The notes below the pieces were generated by a model. The model worked only from the letters and a program-made list of their open reading frames with translations. It did no database searches and had not been told where the DNA came from. A DNA stretch of 64,000 nucleotides from Tropicimonas sp033101155 (lineage in GTDB: Bacteria; Pseudomonadota; Alphaproteobacteria; Rhodobacterales; Rhodobacteraceae), in NCBI RefSeq assembly GCF_033101155.1, contig NZ_JAWMPX010000023.1:1-64000 (forward strand), read 5' to 3'. How positions within the stretch are numbered: the stretch's first letter is position 1; each line of letters starts with the position of its first letter. A program made the translations under genes and the position numbers. Below, in pieces: positions 54,024 to 63,286 of the stretch.

Positions 54024-54875
54024 CTATCTTTGGCAGTCCGGGCAATAGAAGGTCGAGCGTCCGGACTGGGAAACACGCCGGATCCTGCCGCCACACCCCT
54101 CCGACGGACAGGGCTCTCCTTCTCGACCATATGCGCGGAAGCCATGTTGGAAGTAGCCCAGATCTCCATTGGTCTGTCGGTGGTCCCGCAAGCTGGAGCC
54201 ACCCGCAGCGATGGCCTCCTGGAGCACCTGTCGGATCACCGGCACAAGCGCTTCGATCCGCGCCGACGCGATCCTGTCGCATCGCCGCAGCGGTGAAAGC
54301 CCCGCGCGGTGCAACACTTCGCAAACATAGATATTTCCCAGCCCGGCAACCGTCTTCTGATCCAGCAACGCAGCTTTGACCGGACTGCGCCGCCCTTGCA
54401 ACGCGGCCAATAGCGTTGGGCCGTCAAAACTGTTGCCAAGCGGCTCCGGACCAAGCTCCGCAAGCAACGGATGCGCTTCGTCGCGGGCCGTCTCGAGCAG
54501 ATCCATCGCGCCGAAGCGACGCGCGTCGTTGAAAACAATCCGCGCGCCTTGTTCCATGTCGAGGACAACATGGTCATGTTTCTGCAGCGGCAAAAGGTCG
54601 TGCTGGAAACTTCCCGTCACGTCACCGGAGACGATCATCCGTCCAGACATTCCAAGATGCACCAAAAGCGACTCACCGCTTTCCAGATCGACAAGAATGT
54701 ATTTCGACCGCCGCCGAAGGCGCAGCACACGAAGCCCCTCCAGCCGCTCCCGCATGCGCTCTGGGAATGGCCACCGCAGATCTGGCCGCCGGATTTCGGT
54801 GGCGACGATCTTCTGTCCCGCCATGACCGGCTCCAAGCCGCGCCGCACGGTTTCCACTTCCGGCAGTTCCGGCAC
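54024..54875 (-). CDS. mutM: Formamidopyrimidine-DNA glycosylase
   Basis: 283 aa from a GTG. It begins PELPEVETVRRGL after the initiator, with Pro2 and Glu3 as the catalytic pair. Later come HLGMSGRM, KHDHVVLDM, GLGNIYVCEVLHRAGLSP and the zinc finger CPSEGCGGRI ... FYCPDCQR. It removes 8-oxoguanine and other oxidised purines. GTG is chosen because Pro must follow the first residue. Confidence 0.97.
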   Translation of the reverse strand: MPELPEVETVRRGLEPVMAGQKIVATEIRRPDLRWPFPERMRERLEGLRVLRLRRRSKYILVDLESGESLLVHLGMSGRMIVSGDVTGSFQHDLLPLQKHDHVVLDMEQGARIVFNDARRFGAMDLLETARDEAHPLLAELGPEPLGNSFDGPTLLAALQGRRSPVKAALLDQKTVAGLGNIYVCEVLHRAGLSPLRRCDRIASARIEALVPVIRQVLQEAIAAGGSSLRDHRQTNGDLGYFQHGFRAYGREGEPCPSEGCGGRIRRVSQSGRSTFYCPDCQR

Positions 54876-54971
54876 GCCTGTCTCCCTTCGCCGCAGTTCG
54901 TGGCGGTGTCCATTGCAGCCCGCCCGCATCGCCCTATAAGGGGGAACGAAAATCATCCGGGAGCAAGTCCC

Positions 54972-55724
54972 ATGAGCGACGACTCTACCAAGACAACCCA
55001 TTTCGGCGAACAGATTGTGCCCGAGAACGAGAAGAAGGACATGGTTCATGGCGTCTTCTCCTCGGTCGCCTCGCGCTATGACCTGATGAATGACCTCATG
55101 AGCGGCGGCGTGCACCGGCTCTGGAAGGATGCGATGATGGATTGGCTGGCGCCGCGGCCCGGCCAGCGCCTGCTGGATGTGGCTGGCGGCACCGGTGACA
55201 TCGCCTTCCGCTTCCTGCGCCGTGCCCCCGAGGCGACCGCTGTTGTCTGCGACATGACGGCGGACATGCTCGAAGAAGGCAAGAAGCGCGCCGATGCCGA
55301 GAGTATGGCAGACCGACTCGACTGGGTTGTGGGCGACGCGATGGACCTTCCCTTCGAAGACAATTCCTTCGACGTGCTCACAAATTCCTTCGGCACCCGA
55401 AACGTGACCCGCATCGAGGACGCGCTCTCCGAGGCCTTCCGCGTACTCAAGCCCGGCGGCCGGATCATGACGCTGGAGTTCTCGCAGCTACCGAATCCGG
55501 CGATGCAATGGGCCTACGACCGCTACTCTTACAATCTGATCCCGACGATGGGGCAAGTCGTGGCCAATGACCGTGACAGCTACCAGTATCTCGTCGAATC
55601 CATTCGCAATTTTCCCGATCAGGAACGCTTTGCGGCGATGATCCGAGATGCCGGGTTCGAACAGGTGAAATACCGTAACATGACCATGGGCGTTGTCGCC
55701 CTGCACTCCGGCTGGAAGCTCTGA
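54972..55724 (+). CDS. ubiE: Ubiquinone/menaquinone methyltransferase UbiE
   Basis: 250 aa. SAM-binding LLDVAGGTGDIAFRFL, the N-terminal motif VFSSVASRYDLMNDLMSGGV, TNSFGTRNVTRIEDALSEAF and YQYLVESIRNFPDQERF are the standard UbiE motifs. It carries out a C-methylation in ubiquinone synthesis. It diverges from mutM across about 95 bp and is followed at once by ubiB. Confidence 0.97.
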   Translation: MSDDSTKTTHFGEQIVPENEKKDMVHGVFSSVASRYDLMNDLMSGGVHRLWKDAMMDWLAPRPGQRLLDVAGGTGDIAFRFLRRAPEATAVVCDMTADMLEEGKKRADAESMADRLDWVVGDAMDLPFEDNSFDVLTNSFGTRNVTRIEDALSEAFRVLKPGGRIMTLEFSQLPNPAMQWAYDRYSYNLIPTMGQVVANDRDSYQYLVESIRNFPDQERFAAMIRDAGFEQVKYRNMTMGVVALHSGWKL

Positions 55725-55728
55725 CCCC

Positions 55729-57261
55729 TTGCGTGGACCTCATAATATCTGGCGCCTGATCCGTGTCGGCGCGACCCTCGAACGCAACAACGCCATGGGC
55801 GAGATGCTCGACGCGCTCAATGCGCCTTGGCCTATCCGCATTGCCGCCCACACTCTCGGATGGCCCTTCAAGTGGTTGGGCTACAAGGGAGATCCGAGCC
55901 TGCCGCCGTTGTTGAGCGCGCTCAACGCGATGGGGCCAGCCTATGTCAAGCTTGGCCAGATCCTGTCGACGCGCCCCGATGTCGTCGGCGAGGACCTCGC
56001 CCATCAGCTCAAGATCCTGCAAGACAGGATGCCGCCTTTCCCGCGCGATGTAGCGATCACAACGATCGAGAAAGAGCTTGAAATCAAGGTCGACGAGGTC
56101 TTCTCCGAGTTCTCCGAGCCCGTAGCGGCAGCATCTATCGCCCAGGTTCACAGGGCGCGGCTGCGCGAGACAGGTCGAGAAGTTGCGGTAAAGGTTCTTC
56201 GGCCAAATATCGAGCGGGATTTTCGCCGTGATTTCGATGCCTTCTATCTTGGCGCCACCATCATCGAAACCTTGGCACCAGGCTCTCGTCGGCTGCGCCC
56301 GCGCGCGGTGATCGAGCATTTCCACGGTTCTGTGAAGGGCGAGTTGGACTTGCGACTCGAGTCCGCGTCCGCAGCCGAGTACGAGGCCAGCACAGCGGAG
56401 GACGAGGGCTTTTGGGTGCCGAAGATGCACTGGAAACTATCGGATCGCCGCGTCATGACGCTGGACTGGGCGGAAGGTCCGTCCTGCAATGAACTTGGCC
56501 GAATCGACGAGATGGGCTTCGACCGCAAGGTCCTTGGCGAACGTGTTCTCGGCTTCTTTCTCAAACACGCTTTGCATAACGGTTTCTTCCATGCTGACAT
56601 GCATCAGGGGAATCTCAAGATCGGCCTGAATGGCGACGTGATCGCTTTGGATTTCGGCATCATGGGTCGGCTGGACGAGTATACCCGCCGCGTCTATGCC
56701 GAGATCATCTATGGCTTCATCAAAAAGGACTACCGGCGCGTCGCGGAAGTGCATTTCGAGGCCGGATATGTGCCGGCTGATCGCGATATCGACGAGTTCG
56801 CTTCAGCGCTGCGCGTCGTCGGCGAGCCAATCTTTGGCATGTCGGCAGGCGATATCTCCATGGGCCGGGTCCTGAGCTACCTATTCGAGGTCACCGAACG
56901 TTTTGGCATGGAGACCCGTATGGAGTTGATCCACTTGCAACGGACCATGGTGGTCGTCGAAGGCGTCTCCCGCTCTCTCTATCCGGATATCAACATGTGG
57001 GATGTCGCGCGCCCTGTCGTGGAAGACTACATCAAGAAGAGTATCGGTCCTCGGGCATTGCTGCGTGATCTGTCCAGAACAGCGCAGATCCTGTCCCACT
57101 TCGCCCCCCGACTACCGGAAATGGCAGAATCCATGCTTGCAGTCCAGGCACTACAACGCTCGGCTCCTGCAGAACCTGAACAGAAACCGAGGCGTTGGCT
57201 TTGGTTTCTGGCCGGTGCGGCTCTGGCTTCCCTGTCTATCTGGCTCGGGACTCAGATCTGA
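55729..57261 (+). CDS. ubiB: Ubiquinone biosynthesis atypical kinase UbiB
   Basis: 510 aa. The UbiB kinase-like motifs are present: the KxGQ motif in MGPAYVKLGQILSTRPD, PVAAASIAQVHRARL (AAAS loop), VAVKVLRPNI, HADMHQGNLKI and LDFGIMGRLD. Two C-terminal hydrophobic segments anchor it (end WLWFLAGAALASLSIWLG). The start is a TTG giving LRGPHNIWRL, which matches the common beginning of this family; it follows the ubiE stop by only 4 bp. Confidence 0.93.
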   Translation: MRGPHNIWRLIRVGATLERNNAMGEMLDALNAPWPIRIAAHTLGWPFKWLGYKGDPSLPPLLSALNAMGPAYVKLGQILSTRPDVVGEDLAHQLKILQDRMPPFPRDVAITTIEKELEIKVDEVFSEFSEPVAAASIAQVHRARLRETGREVAVKVLRPNIERDFRRDFDAFYLGATIIETLAPGSRRLRPRAVIEHFHGSVKGELDLRLESASAAEYEASTAEDEGFWVPKMHWKLSDRRVMTLDWAEGPSCNELGRIDEMGFDRKVLGERVLGFFLKHALHNGFFHADMHQGNLKIGLNGDVIALDFGIMGRLDEYTRRVYAEIIYGFIKKDYRRVAEVHFEAGYVPADRDIDEFASALRVVGEPIFGMSAGDISMGRVLSYLFEVTERFGMETRMELIHLQRTMVVVEGVSRSLYPDINMWDVARPVVEDYIKKSIGPRALLRDLSRTAQILSHFAPRLPEMAESMLAVQALQRSAPAEPEQKPRRWLWFLAGAALASLSIWLGTQI

Positions 57262-57289
57262 GTCCCGCCGAATGAAGGCCTGCTAACCG

Positions 57290-57958
57290 TCAATCCAGGT
57301 TTCGTACAGCGGATACATCATCGGTTGTAACGGCCGATCCGTTCGGCAAAACGAGAGCGTATTGATCGCCAACCCGCTGAACCTCCAGAACTTCCGTATA
57401 GATTTCCGCATCATCAACGCCAAGTGACACTCCGTTTGAGTCGAAGCTTTCGACCTCGAAACTGTAGCTCCCCCACGAGACGGCTTTGCCTTCACTGTCC
57501 GTTCCTTCCCACATTACGTCCGACTCGCCGGTATCGATCGGAAAACGACCGACCTCGGAACCGTAAGGTCCCTTGACAACGAGTTGGGCGCTATATGCAA
57601 CCGGATCGGAACTTGCATGCACTTCGATCGGATTACCGAGGTAGTCCGCCGGCGTTGCAACACGAACCTCCTTACCGACCCACTCCGCCATGCTCGCCAT
57701 GTCGCTGGAGGTCGAGACGGAAATCAGATCGCCGAGCAGATCATTCGTCAGTACTTGCTGCTCAACAGAGGAGAACTGAGCCAATTGTGCTGTGTACTCT
57801 GTTGAATCAACAGGATCGAAAGGATCCTGATTCTGCAACTGGGCCGTCAACAAACTCATCCAGGTTTCAAAATCAGATGAAATAGCTGTTGAACTGGAGA
57901 CTGTCGTATTTGCCGCGCTGGTCAGCGACGCCGCGGTGGAGGTGTCGACGGTTGTCAT
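57290..57958 (-). CDS. flgD: Flagellar hook-capping protein FlgD
   Basis: 222 aa. The conserved FlgD core is TWMSLLTAQLQNQDPFDPVD, then STEYTAQLAQFSSVEQQVL. The middle has the usual FlgD Ig-like region. It caps the growing hook. It follows the FliK-like gene by 12 bp on the same strand, so they form an operon. Confidence 0.95.
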   Translation of the reverse strand: MTTVDTSTAASLTSAANTTVSSSTAISSDFETWMSLLTAQLQNQDPFDPVDSTEYTAQLAQFSSVEQQVLTNDLLGDLISVSTSSDMASMAEWVGKEVRVATPADYLGNPIEVHASSDPVAYSAQLVVKGPYGSEVGRFPIDTGESDVMWEGTDSEGKAVSWGSYSFEVESFDSNGVSLGVDDAEIYTEVLEVQRVGDQYALVLPNGSAVTTDDVSAVRNLD

Positions 57959-57970
57959 CGTAGTACCCTT

Positions 57971-60166
57971 TCAGAGCCTGAGATCGAGGCCGTTTCGAAC
58001 AGAATCAGACGAATCTGCTTGCTCAGGTTGAGCTTCGGGTCGGGCAGCCACTTGATTGAACTCTGAGCCCACATGCCCATCGTCCCGCCCAGCACCTCCC
58101 TCCTCCTCATGTCCTCCTTCGAAGGACATGGAGACATCATCATAGCCAAGCGACTTCAGGTCCTGCGAAAACTGCTCGATGTTCCGGCGGAACAAATCCA
58201 ACGTTTCAGGACGATCCGCTTGAATGACGATCGCCAGGCTTGATTCTCCCTGGGAAAAGGTGATGCGTAGGGCGCCCAGTTCTTCTGGGGACATGCGAAG
58301 TTCGAGTGTCCCGGTTGAGTTTGCAACGGCTCTTTCAGCGATCGTAGTCGCAACGTACCGAACATTGCTCCGCATCTGAGTCTCTCCGACTCCGCGTTCG
58401 GTGGGTCCGGAAGCTTGGGCCTGTGCTCGCTCCAACGAGATATCGCTTCGGATATCGCCAAACTCGGCTGGAGTTCCGTCGAAGCCGCCTAACAATGCTT
58501 TGTCATCGGCATTCTGCATGAACCCATTTGACATTTCCATTGCCTGATATGCTTGGATCGGGTTCTGAACCGATGGATCGGGCGCGGGTGAGGGTCGCGT
58601 TCCTTTAAGAGCTTCCGCGCTGCCGGATTTTGGCAGATCAGACGTTCGCACGTCGCTTACTTTTGCCACTTGCCCTAGGGAGACGCCGAGTTCCGGTATG
58701 ACTTTACCGTCGGGTTGGCCGGGTTGTTGCACAACTGTTGCGTTGGTTACGCCAAAAGGCATCTGCCTCAGCACGCCGGGAACCTTTGAAGCTATCTCAC
58801 TCGTACCCGACGGCCCTCTAACTGCCTCCATTTCGGATGCAGCATTTCCGAAACCCGCGCGCGCCAACAAAACGTCCCGAGCGGTTCCCGACGGAAGCGT
58901 CTCAGGCGTTCCGCCAAGATTTTCGATCCGACGCTCGCTGCCTCCTTTGTCGATCTCGTCTAGGTTTGGTTGCTCACCGGTGAGGTCCGGTTGGGGTTGT
59001 TCCCTGCCCAAGTCGTTAGGCAGTGTGGGACTAGGGTTCATGCCAGTGCCAATTGATTTTGGAGCAAAATGAAGACCGCGTTCCTGATTGTATTCCTCTC
59101 TGATTGCCGCTCGGGACTGGCCACTCTCGGCATTCGAGGGTGCGTTCAAAGTGCGGGCTTCTAGAGGCGGTTCAGCCGCTCCCGGAGCAAGAGCTGTTGG
59201 GTTTCGAACCAAGGAGGAACCTTCCTTTTGAGGTTGAAAAGCCCCCGTTTCTGGCTGACTGGTATCTGTTGTCTTGCCTTCTGGTCGGCCGTTGCCACGC
59301 GACACAGGATCGAACCGAACGAACGGATCGGCAGCACCATCAACTTTTTTGGAAAGTTCGGAGAGCGGCCGCGCCAGTGACTCTTCACTTCGCAAACCGG
59401 CCTCATCTGGGACCTGCAGTCGCTCTTTCGTGTCGATACTGGAGGCGAGAGAATCCCCTAAAACCGCGACATCCGTTGTATCCCTTGCCTGCCCATCAAA
59501 AACCGATTGCCCCAAAAAGGGAGACGTACTGTCGGGCCAGTTCTCTTCCAAACTCTGATCCCTTTTGGCACTCTCCGATATGCCAAGGTCTGACGTGAGA
59601 CTGGCCGCTGCCCCAGAGACACTTTCGGACACGGGATCAGTATCTTCCCCAATGGCTCTCCCGCTCAAAGGCGGGGAGTCGGGCATACCTGGTGTGACGT
59701 AGGATTCTCCCCCTTCAGGGTCGGATGCTTCTTCATCTGCCGCCCAAGGCATGTGCCCCTCGCCTGTCCGGACAGCTTTGGTCGCCAGATTCGCGGAATC
59801 CTCATCTACACCGTTCTCAAACCGAATTTCCGAAACCGCTACACTTGAAGCAACCGTCTCAAGGCGCGAATCCGCGTTCTGCCCTGCGCTGACCGAATCC
59901 TCCGATGCCACGGCACACTGTGGTCCAACACTGGGATATGACACATCAGATTGACTTCCTGACTCACCATTCAACGGCGCACCGTTTTTGGGATTCTGAT
60001 GCGATATTTCTCCTGCCGCCAAACCTGCCTTGCGGCTTATGGGAGCATTCTCTTTGGCAAGTATTTCTCCAAAAGGAACCTCACTAGGCACTGGTTGCGA
60101 AGAAGCGTCACGCGCGCAACCTGCGACATTCCCACTCATAAATGTGGATACGAGGGCATTCTGCAT
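57971..60166 (-). CDS. fliK: Flagellar hook-length control protein (FliK-like)
   Basis: 731 aa from the ATG at 60166 (MQNALVSTF), with 60208 as an alternative. A long low-complexity region rich in Ser, Pro, Glu and Gly is followed by the conserved FliK C-terminal domain: LELRMSPEELGALRITFSQ and ADRPETLDLFRRNIEQFSQD. FliK measures hook length and switches export specificity. Length and divergence in the middle are usual for the family. Confidence 0.88.
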   Translation of the reverse strand: MQNALVSTFMSGNVAGCARDASSQPVPSEVPFGEILAKENAPISRKAGLAAGEISHQNPKNGAPLNGESGSQSDVSYPSVGPQCAVASEDSVSAGQNADSRLETVASSVAVSEIRFENGVDEDSANLATKAVRTGEGHMPWAADEEASDPEGGESYVTPGMPDSPPLSGRAIGEDTDPVSESVSGAAASLTSDLGISESAKRDQSLEENWPDSTSPFLGQSVFDGQARDTTDVAVLGDSLASSIDTKERLQVPDEAGLRSEESLARPLSELSKKVDGAADPFVRFDPVSRGNGRPEGKTTDTSQPETGAFQPQKEGSSLVRNPTALAPGAAEPPLEARTLNAPSNAESGQSRAAIREEYNQERGLHFAPKSIGTGMNPSPTLPNDLGREQPQPDLTGEQPNLDEIDKGGSERRIENLGGTPETLPSGTARDVLLARAGFGNAASEMEAVRGPSGTSEIASKVPGVLRQMPFGVTNATVVQQPGQPDGKVIPELGVSLGQVAKVSDVRTSDLPKSGSAEALKGTRPSPAPDPSVQNPIQAYQAMEMSNGFMQNADDKALLGGFDGTPAEFGDIRSDISLERAQAQASGPTERGVGETQMRSNVRYVATTIAERAVANSTGTLELRMSPEELGALRITFSQGESSLAIVIQADRPETLDLFRRNIEQFSQDLKSLGYDDVSMSFEGGHEEEGGAGRDDGHVGSEFNQVAARPEAQPEQADSSDSVRNGLDLRL

Positions 60167-60281
60167 AGTCTTCTTGGCCTTTTGCCGATGAATGACGCCA
60201 AGTTGCATGCAGCGGGTTACCGATCCTTTACCCTGCTCAATCTAAATTCGAGAAAGTTTTAGATTACTGGAGACAGCGTCG

Positions 60282-60575
60282 ATGGATCTGATGGCAACCA
60301 ACGCACCAGGATCAGGGTTAGTTCCGCCCTCGCACACGAAGTCAGATGAAGCACTCCGCCGAGTCGCTATGGACCTCGAAGCCACATTCCTCTCGGAAAT
60401 GCTGAAGCATGCTGGCGTGGGAAAGACACCGGAAACCTTCGGAGGAGGGGTCGGCGAAGACCAGTTCGCCAGTTTCCTGCGAAACGCCCAAGCCGACGAA
60501 ATCGCCTCTCGCGGAGGCATCGGCCTCGCCGAGTCGATATTCAACTCACTAAAGGAACGTTCTCATGTCGAATGA
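60282..60575 (+). CDS. Rod-binding protein (FlgJ N-terminal domain)
   Basis: 97 aa. AMDLEATFLSEMLKHAG and GGGVGEDQFASFLRNAQADE match the rod-binding domain of FlgJ. As in many alphaproteobacteria, the peptidoglycan-hydrolase half is absent. It diverges from fliK and overlaps the next gene by 11 bp. GGAGA precedes the start. Confidence 0.88.
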   Translation: MDLMATNAPGSGLVPPSHTKSDEALRRVAMDLEATFLSEMLKHAGVGKTPETFGGGVGEDQFASFLRNAQADEIASRGGIGLAESIFNSLKERSHVE

Positions 60576-60909
60576 AACACTGTCTCAGTTCAAGACACTT
60601 TTGGAAGAGGAGAAGGCGCTTCTCTTGAGTGGAAAGATCGAGTCGGTCGCTGCCCTTGAGCCCCGCAAACAGGAGCTCGCGCAACGTTTGGAGACAAACT
60701 CCCTTCTATCCTCTCAGCAACTTGCAGACCTTCAGCAGAAAGTCCGCCGCAATCAGATACTCCTCGAAGCCTCGAGCAAAGGTTTCAGGACCGCGTCCGA
60801 GCGCCTCAAGGAGATTCGAAAGGTAATGCTCCAGTTGGATACTTATACGCGAGGCGGAGATATGAAGAACATCAAGACCGCCCACCCCAAAATCGAAAGA
60901 CGCGCCTGA
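60565..60909 (+). CDS. FlgN-like flagellar export chaperone
   Basis: 114 aa, helical and charged, with LEEEKALLLSGKIESVAALEP, the kind of Leu-rich amphipathic helix seen in FlgN chaperones of the hook-associated proteins. The identification rests on this pattern, length and position after the rod-binding gene. Confidence 0.65.
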   Translation: MSNETLSQFKTLLEEEKALLLSGKIESVAALEPRKQELAQRLETNSLLSSQQLADLQQKVRRNQILLEASSKGFRTASERLKEIRKVMLQLDTYTRGGDMKNIKTAHPKIERRA

Positions 60910-61134
60910 GCATTTGAAACAACGGAAATTCTACTAAAATCCAATATTCGCAGAGGAACCAAATTAGGAATCCATTAGTGCATCAGGGCCAGAGTGGCGA
61001 TGCACCCCAAGCAGGGTGGCACGCTCGGCAAGAGAGCCGACCGTAGTAGCGCAGAATGCGGCAACCGCCGCCGGGTTGGCCCCGGCGGTCATGATCCCCG
61101 GCGTAAAACGCCGCACTCGAAGGACAATTCGAAC

Positions 61135-62421
61135 ATGACCAGCATCCTCACGAATACCAGCTCGATGGTCGCCCTGCAGACCCTGAAAGGCATCAACAAC
61201 GACCTCGAATCCATCCAGAGCCAGATCTCGACTGGCAAGTCGGTTGCGTCCGCCAAGGACAACTCGGCCGTCTGGGCGATCTCCAAGGTTATGGAATCGG
61301 ATGTCGCCGGTTTTGAAGCGATTTCGGACAGCCTGGCGCTAGGCGAGTCCACCGTTGCAGTGGCAGCGCAAGCGGCTGAAACTGTTACGGACCTGCTGAC
61401 GCAGATGAAAGAAAAAGTCGTTGCCGCTCAGGGCGACAACGTCGACCGAACCAAGCTAAATGACGACGTCCAAGCTCTCGCCGATCAGATCAAATCGGTG
61501 GTTGGGGCAGCACAGTTTAACGGTCTGAATCTTGTTGACGGCTCCCAGACGACCACAAACTCAAACGGTGCAGCTGGCGTAGACGTCCTGTCCTCCCTGG
61601 ACCGGGATTCCTCTGGTAACGTGACGGCCTCGAATATCGGAGTCGACGCGCAGAACCTCTCGACCACTGCAGGCACAACACTTACGGCTGCAGCCCTCTC
61701 GAACTCAACGGATCTCACAGCATCAGATGGTACCGCCGGTTCGGGTGCCGACTACACGGAAATCACTCTGGGAAGCGCGTTTCTGACTGCTGCAGGCGGC
61801 GCTGATGGCGCTGTCGCGCTGAGCAAAGATACTGCCGGGGTCAGCTTGGCGACAGCGACTGGCCTCATCGAAGGCGACTCCATGAGTATGACGATTGGTT
61901 CCGTGACTGGGAACTATGTCGTCAAAGAGGGGGATACGGCAGACGCCGTTCTTGCGGGTCTGAAGAACTCTCTGATATCCGAAGGTCTTGATACGAGTGA
62001 AATCGAGCTTGACATAACGACCACCGGCGAACTTCAGATTGAAAACCTGACGAGCAATGCCGATATCGCTGTGGAACTCACCCAGTCTCGTGGTTCTGGG
62101 GGTCTTTCTGAGCTTGAAAGCCTCACTGTCGCCACGGAGAGCGAAGCTACCGCTGCATTGGGTGCAATTGAGGAAATGATCGCAACGGCAACGGATGCTG
62201 CAGCTGCGTTCGGTTCAGTTCAAAGCAGGATCGAAACCCAAACTGAGTTCGTTAGCAATCTGACGGATTCGATGACCGCGGGCATCGGCTCTCTTGTTGA
62301 CGCTGATATGGAAGAGGCGTCTGCCCGCTTGCAGGCACTTCAGGTGCAGCAACAGTTGGGCATCCAGTCTCTCTCCATCGCGAACTCCTCGCCGAGCTCG
62401 GTTATGTCGCTCTTCCAATAA
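61135..62421 (+). CDS. Flagellin
   Basis: 428 aa. The conserved N-terminal D0/D1 region is MTSILTNTSSMVALQTLKGI followed by DLESIQSQISTGKSVASAKDN. The C-terminal region has TDSMTAGIGSLVDADMEEAS and LGIQSLSIANSSPSSVMSLF. The variable middle is Ser/Thr/Gly/Ala-rich. It forms the flagellar filament. GAAGGAC precedes the start. The frame upstream (from 60994) is not coding. Confidence 0.96.
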   Translation: MTSILTNTSSMVALQTLKGINNDLESIQSQISTGKSVASAKDNSAVWAISKVMESDVAGFEAISDSLALGESTVAVAAQAAETVTDLLTQMKEKVVAAQGDNVDRTKLNDDVQALADQIKSVVGAAQFNGLNLVDGSQTTTNSNGAAGVDVLSSLDRDSSGNVTASNIGVDAQNLSTTAGTTLTAAALSNSTDLTASDGTAGSGADYTEITLGSAFLTAAGGADGAVALSKDTAGVSLATATGLIEGDSMSMTIGSVTGNYVVKEGDTADAVLAGLKNSLISEGLDTSEIELDITTTGELQIENLTSNADIAVELTQSRGSGGLSELESLTVATESEATAALGAIEEMIATATDAAAAFGSVQSRIETQTEFVSNLTDSMTAGIGSLVDADMEEASARLQALQVQQQLGIQSLSIANSSPSSVMSLFQ

Positions 62422-62431
62422 AGCGACCTCC

Positions 62432-62453
62432 GGGGCGCGCATAAGCGCGCCCC
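62432..62453 (+). terminator. Hairpin after flagellin
   Basis: GGGGCGCGC, a 4-nt ATAA loop and GCGCGCCCC form a perfect 9-bp GC stem, 10 bp after the flagellin stop. No T-run follows, so termination or mRNA-end protection is possible. It separates flagellin from flaF. Confidence 0.6.
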
Positions 62454-62507
62454 GTATCCTGCCGAATGAAGTTCGGCTCCCCTGAATCCTGAACGGAAGG
62501 AAACTCC

Positions 62508-62885
62508 GTGAACGCCGTAGACATGGCCAAAAAGGCCTATGGGTCCAACGTGACCGCTGTCCGAACCCCTCGCAGCATCGAATATGCTGCCTTCGCTCGC
62601 ATCACGCAGAAGCTTCGGGCGGCATCTTCCGATAAGGTTGAGAGCTTTTCTGCCTTAGCGAACGCTCTCCACGAAAACCGGCGCCTTTGGACAATTCTCG
62701 CTGTTGATGCCGCTGACAAGGACAACGCGCTTCCCCAAAGCCTGAAGGGTCAGATTGTCTATCTGCGCCAGTTTGTGAACCTCCACAGTAGCAAGATCCT
62801 CCGTGGCGACGCAAACGCCGATCCTCTCATCGATATCAACACCGCCATGATGCGCGGTCTGGGACAGGAGGCACGAAAAGAATGA
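62508..62885 (+). CDS. flaF: Flagellar biosynthesis regulator FlaF
   Basis: 125 aa from a GTG after GGAAGGAAA. MAKKAYGSNVTAVRTPRSIE and ENRRLWTILAVDAADKDNAL with RQFVNLHSSKIL are characteristic of FlaF. In alphaproteobacteria FlaF promotes flagellin synthesis, opposing FlbT. Its stop overlaps the flbT start by four bases. Confidence 0.95.
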   Translation: MNAVDMAKKAYGSNVTAVRTPRSIEYAAFARITQKLRAASSDKVESFSALANALHENRRLWTILAVDAADKDNALPQSLKGQIVYLRQFVNLHSSKILRGDANADPLIDINTAMMRGLGQEARKE

Positions 62886-63286
62886 GTGGGCTTGTTCTAA
62901 AATTGGGACCGAAGGAACGAGTTCTGATCAATGGAGCCGTCATTGAAAACGGCGACCGACGGAGCCGCTTGAGTATCGTTACTCCGAATGCGCACATTTT
63001 GCGACTCCGAGACGCAATTCATCCCGAAGAGGTCAATACTCCAGTCCGGCGTGTGTGCTACATCGCACAGCTTGTGCTTTCGGGAGACGCAGATCCTGAA
63101 GAAGCCAAATTGCAGCTCTTGCGAGGGATCGAACAATTGAGCCAGGTTCTTCTCGACGACGATAGTCATAAACGTCTTGATCTTGCGACGAGCGCAATCC
63201 TTGATGGGCAATACTACCAGGCCTTGAAAGCACTGAGAGGTCTCCTCCCGCGTGAGGAACGATTGTTCGCCTCGAGGCCACTATGA
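62882..63286 (+). CDS. flbT: Flagellin translational regulator FlbT
   Basis: 134 aa. MSGLVLKLGPKERVLINGAV and LRLRDAIHPEEVNTPVRRVC are typical of FlbT, which binds flagellin mRNA and represses its translation until the hook is complete. It overlaps flaF and the next gene by four bases each, so the three are coupled. Confidence 0.95.
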   Translation: MSGLVLKLGPKERVLINGAVIENGDRRSRLSIVTPNAHILRLRDAIHPEEVNTPVRRVCYIAQLVLSGDADPEEAKLQLLRGIEQLSQVLLDDDSHKRLDLATSAILDGQYYQALKALRGLLPREERLFASRPL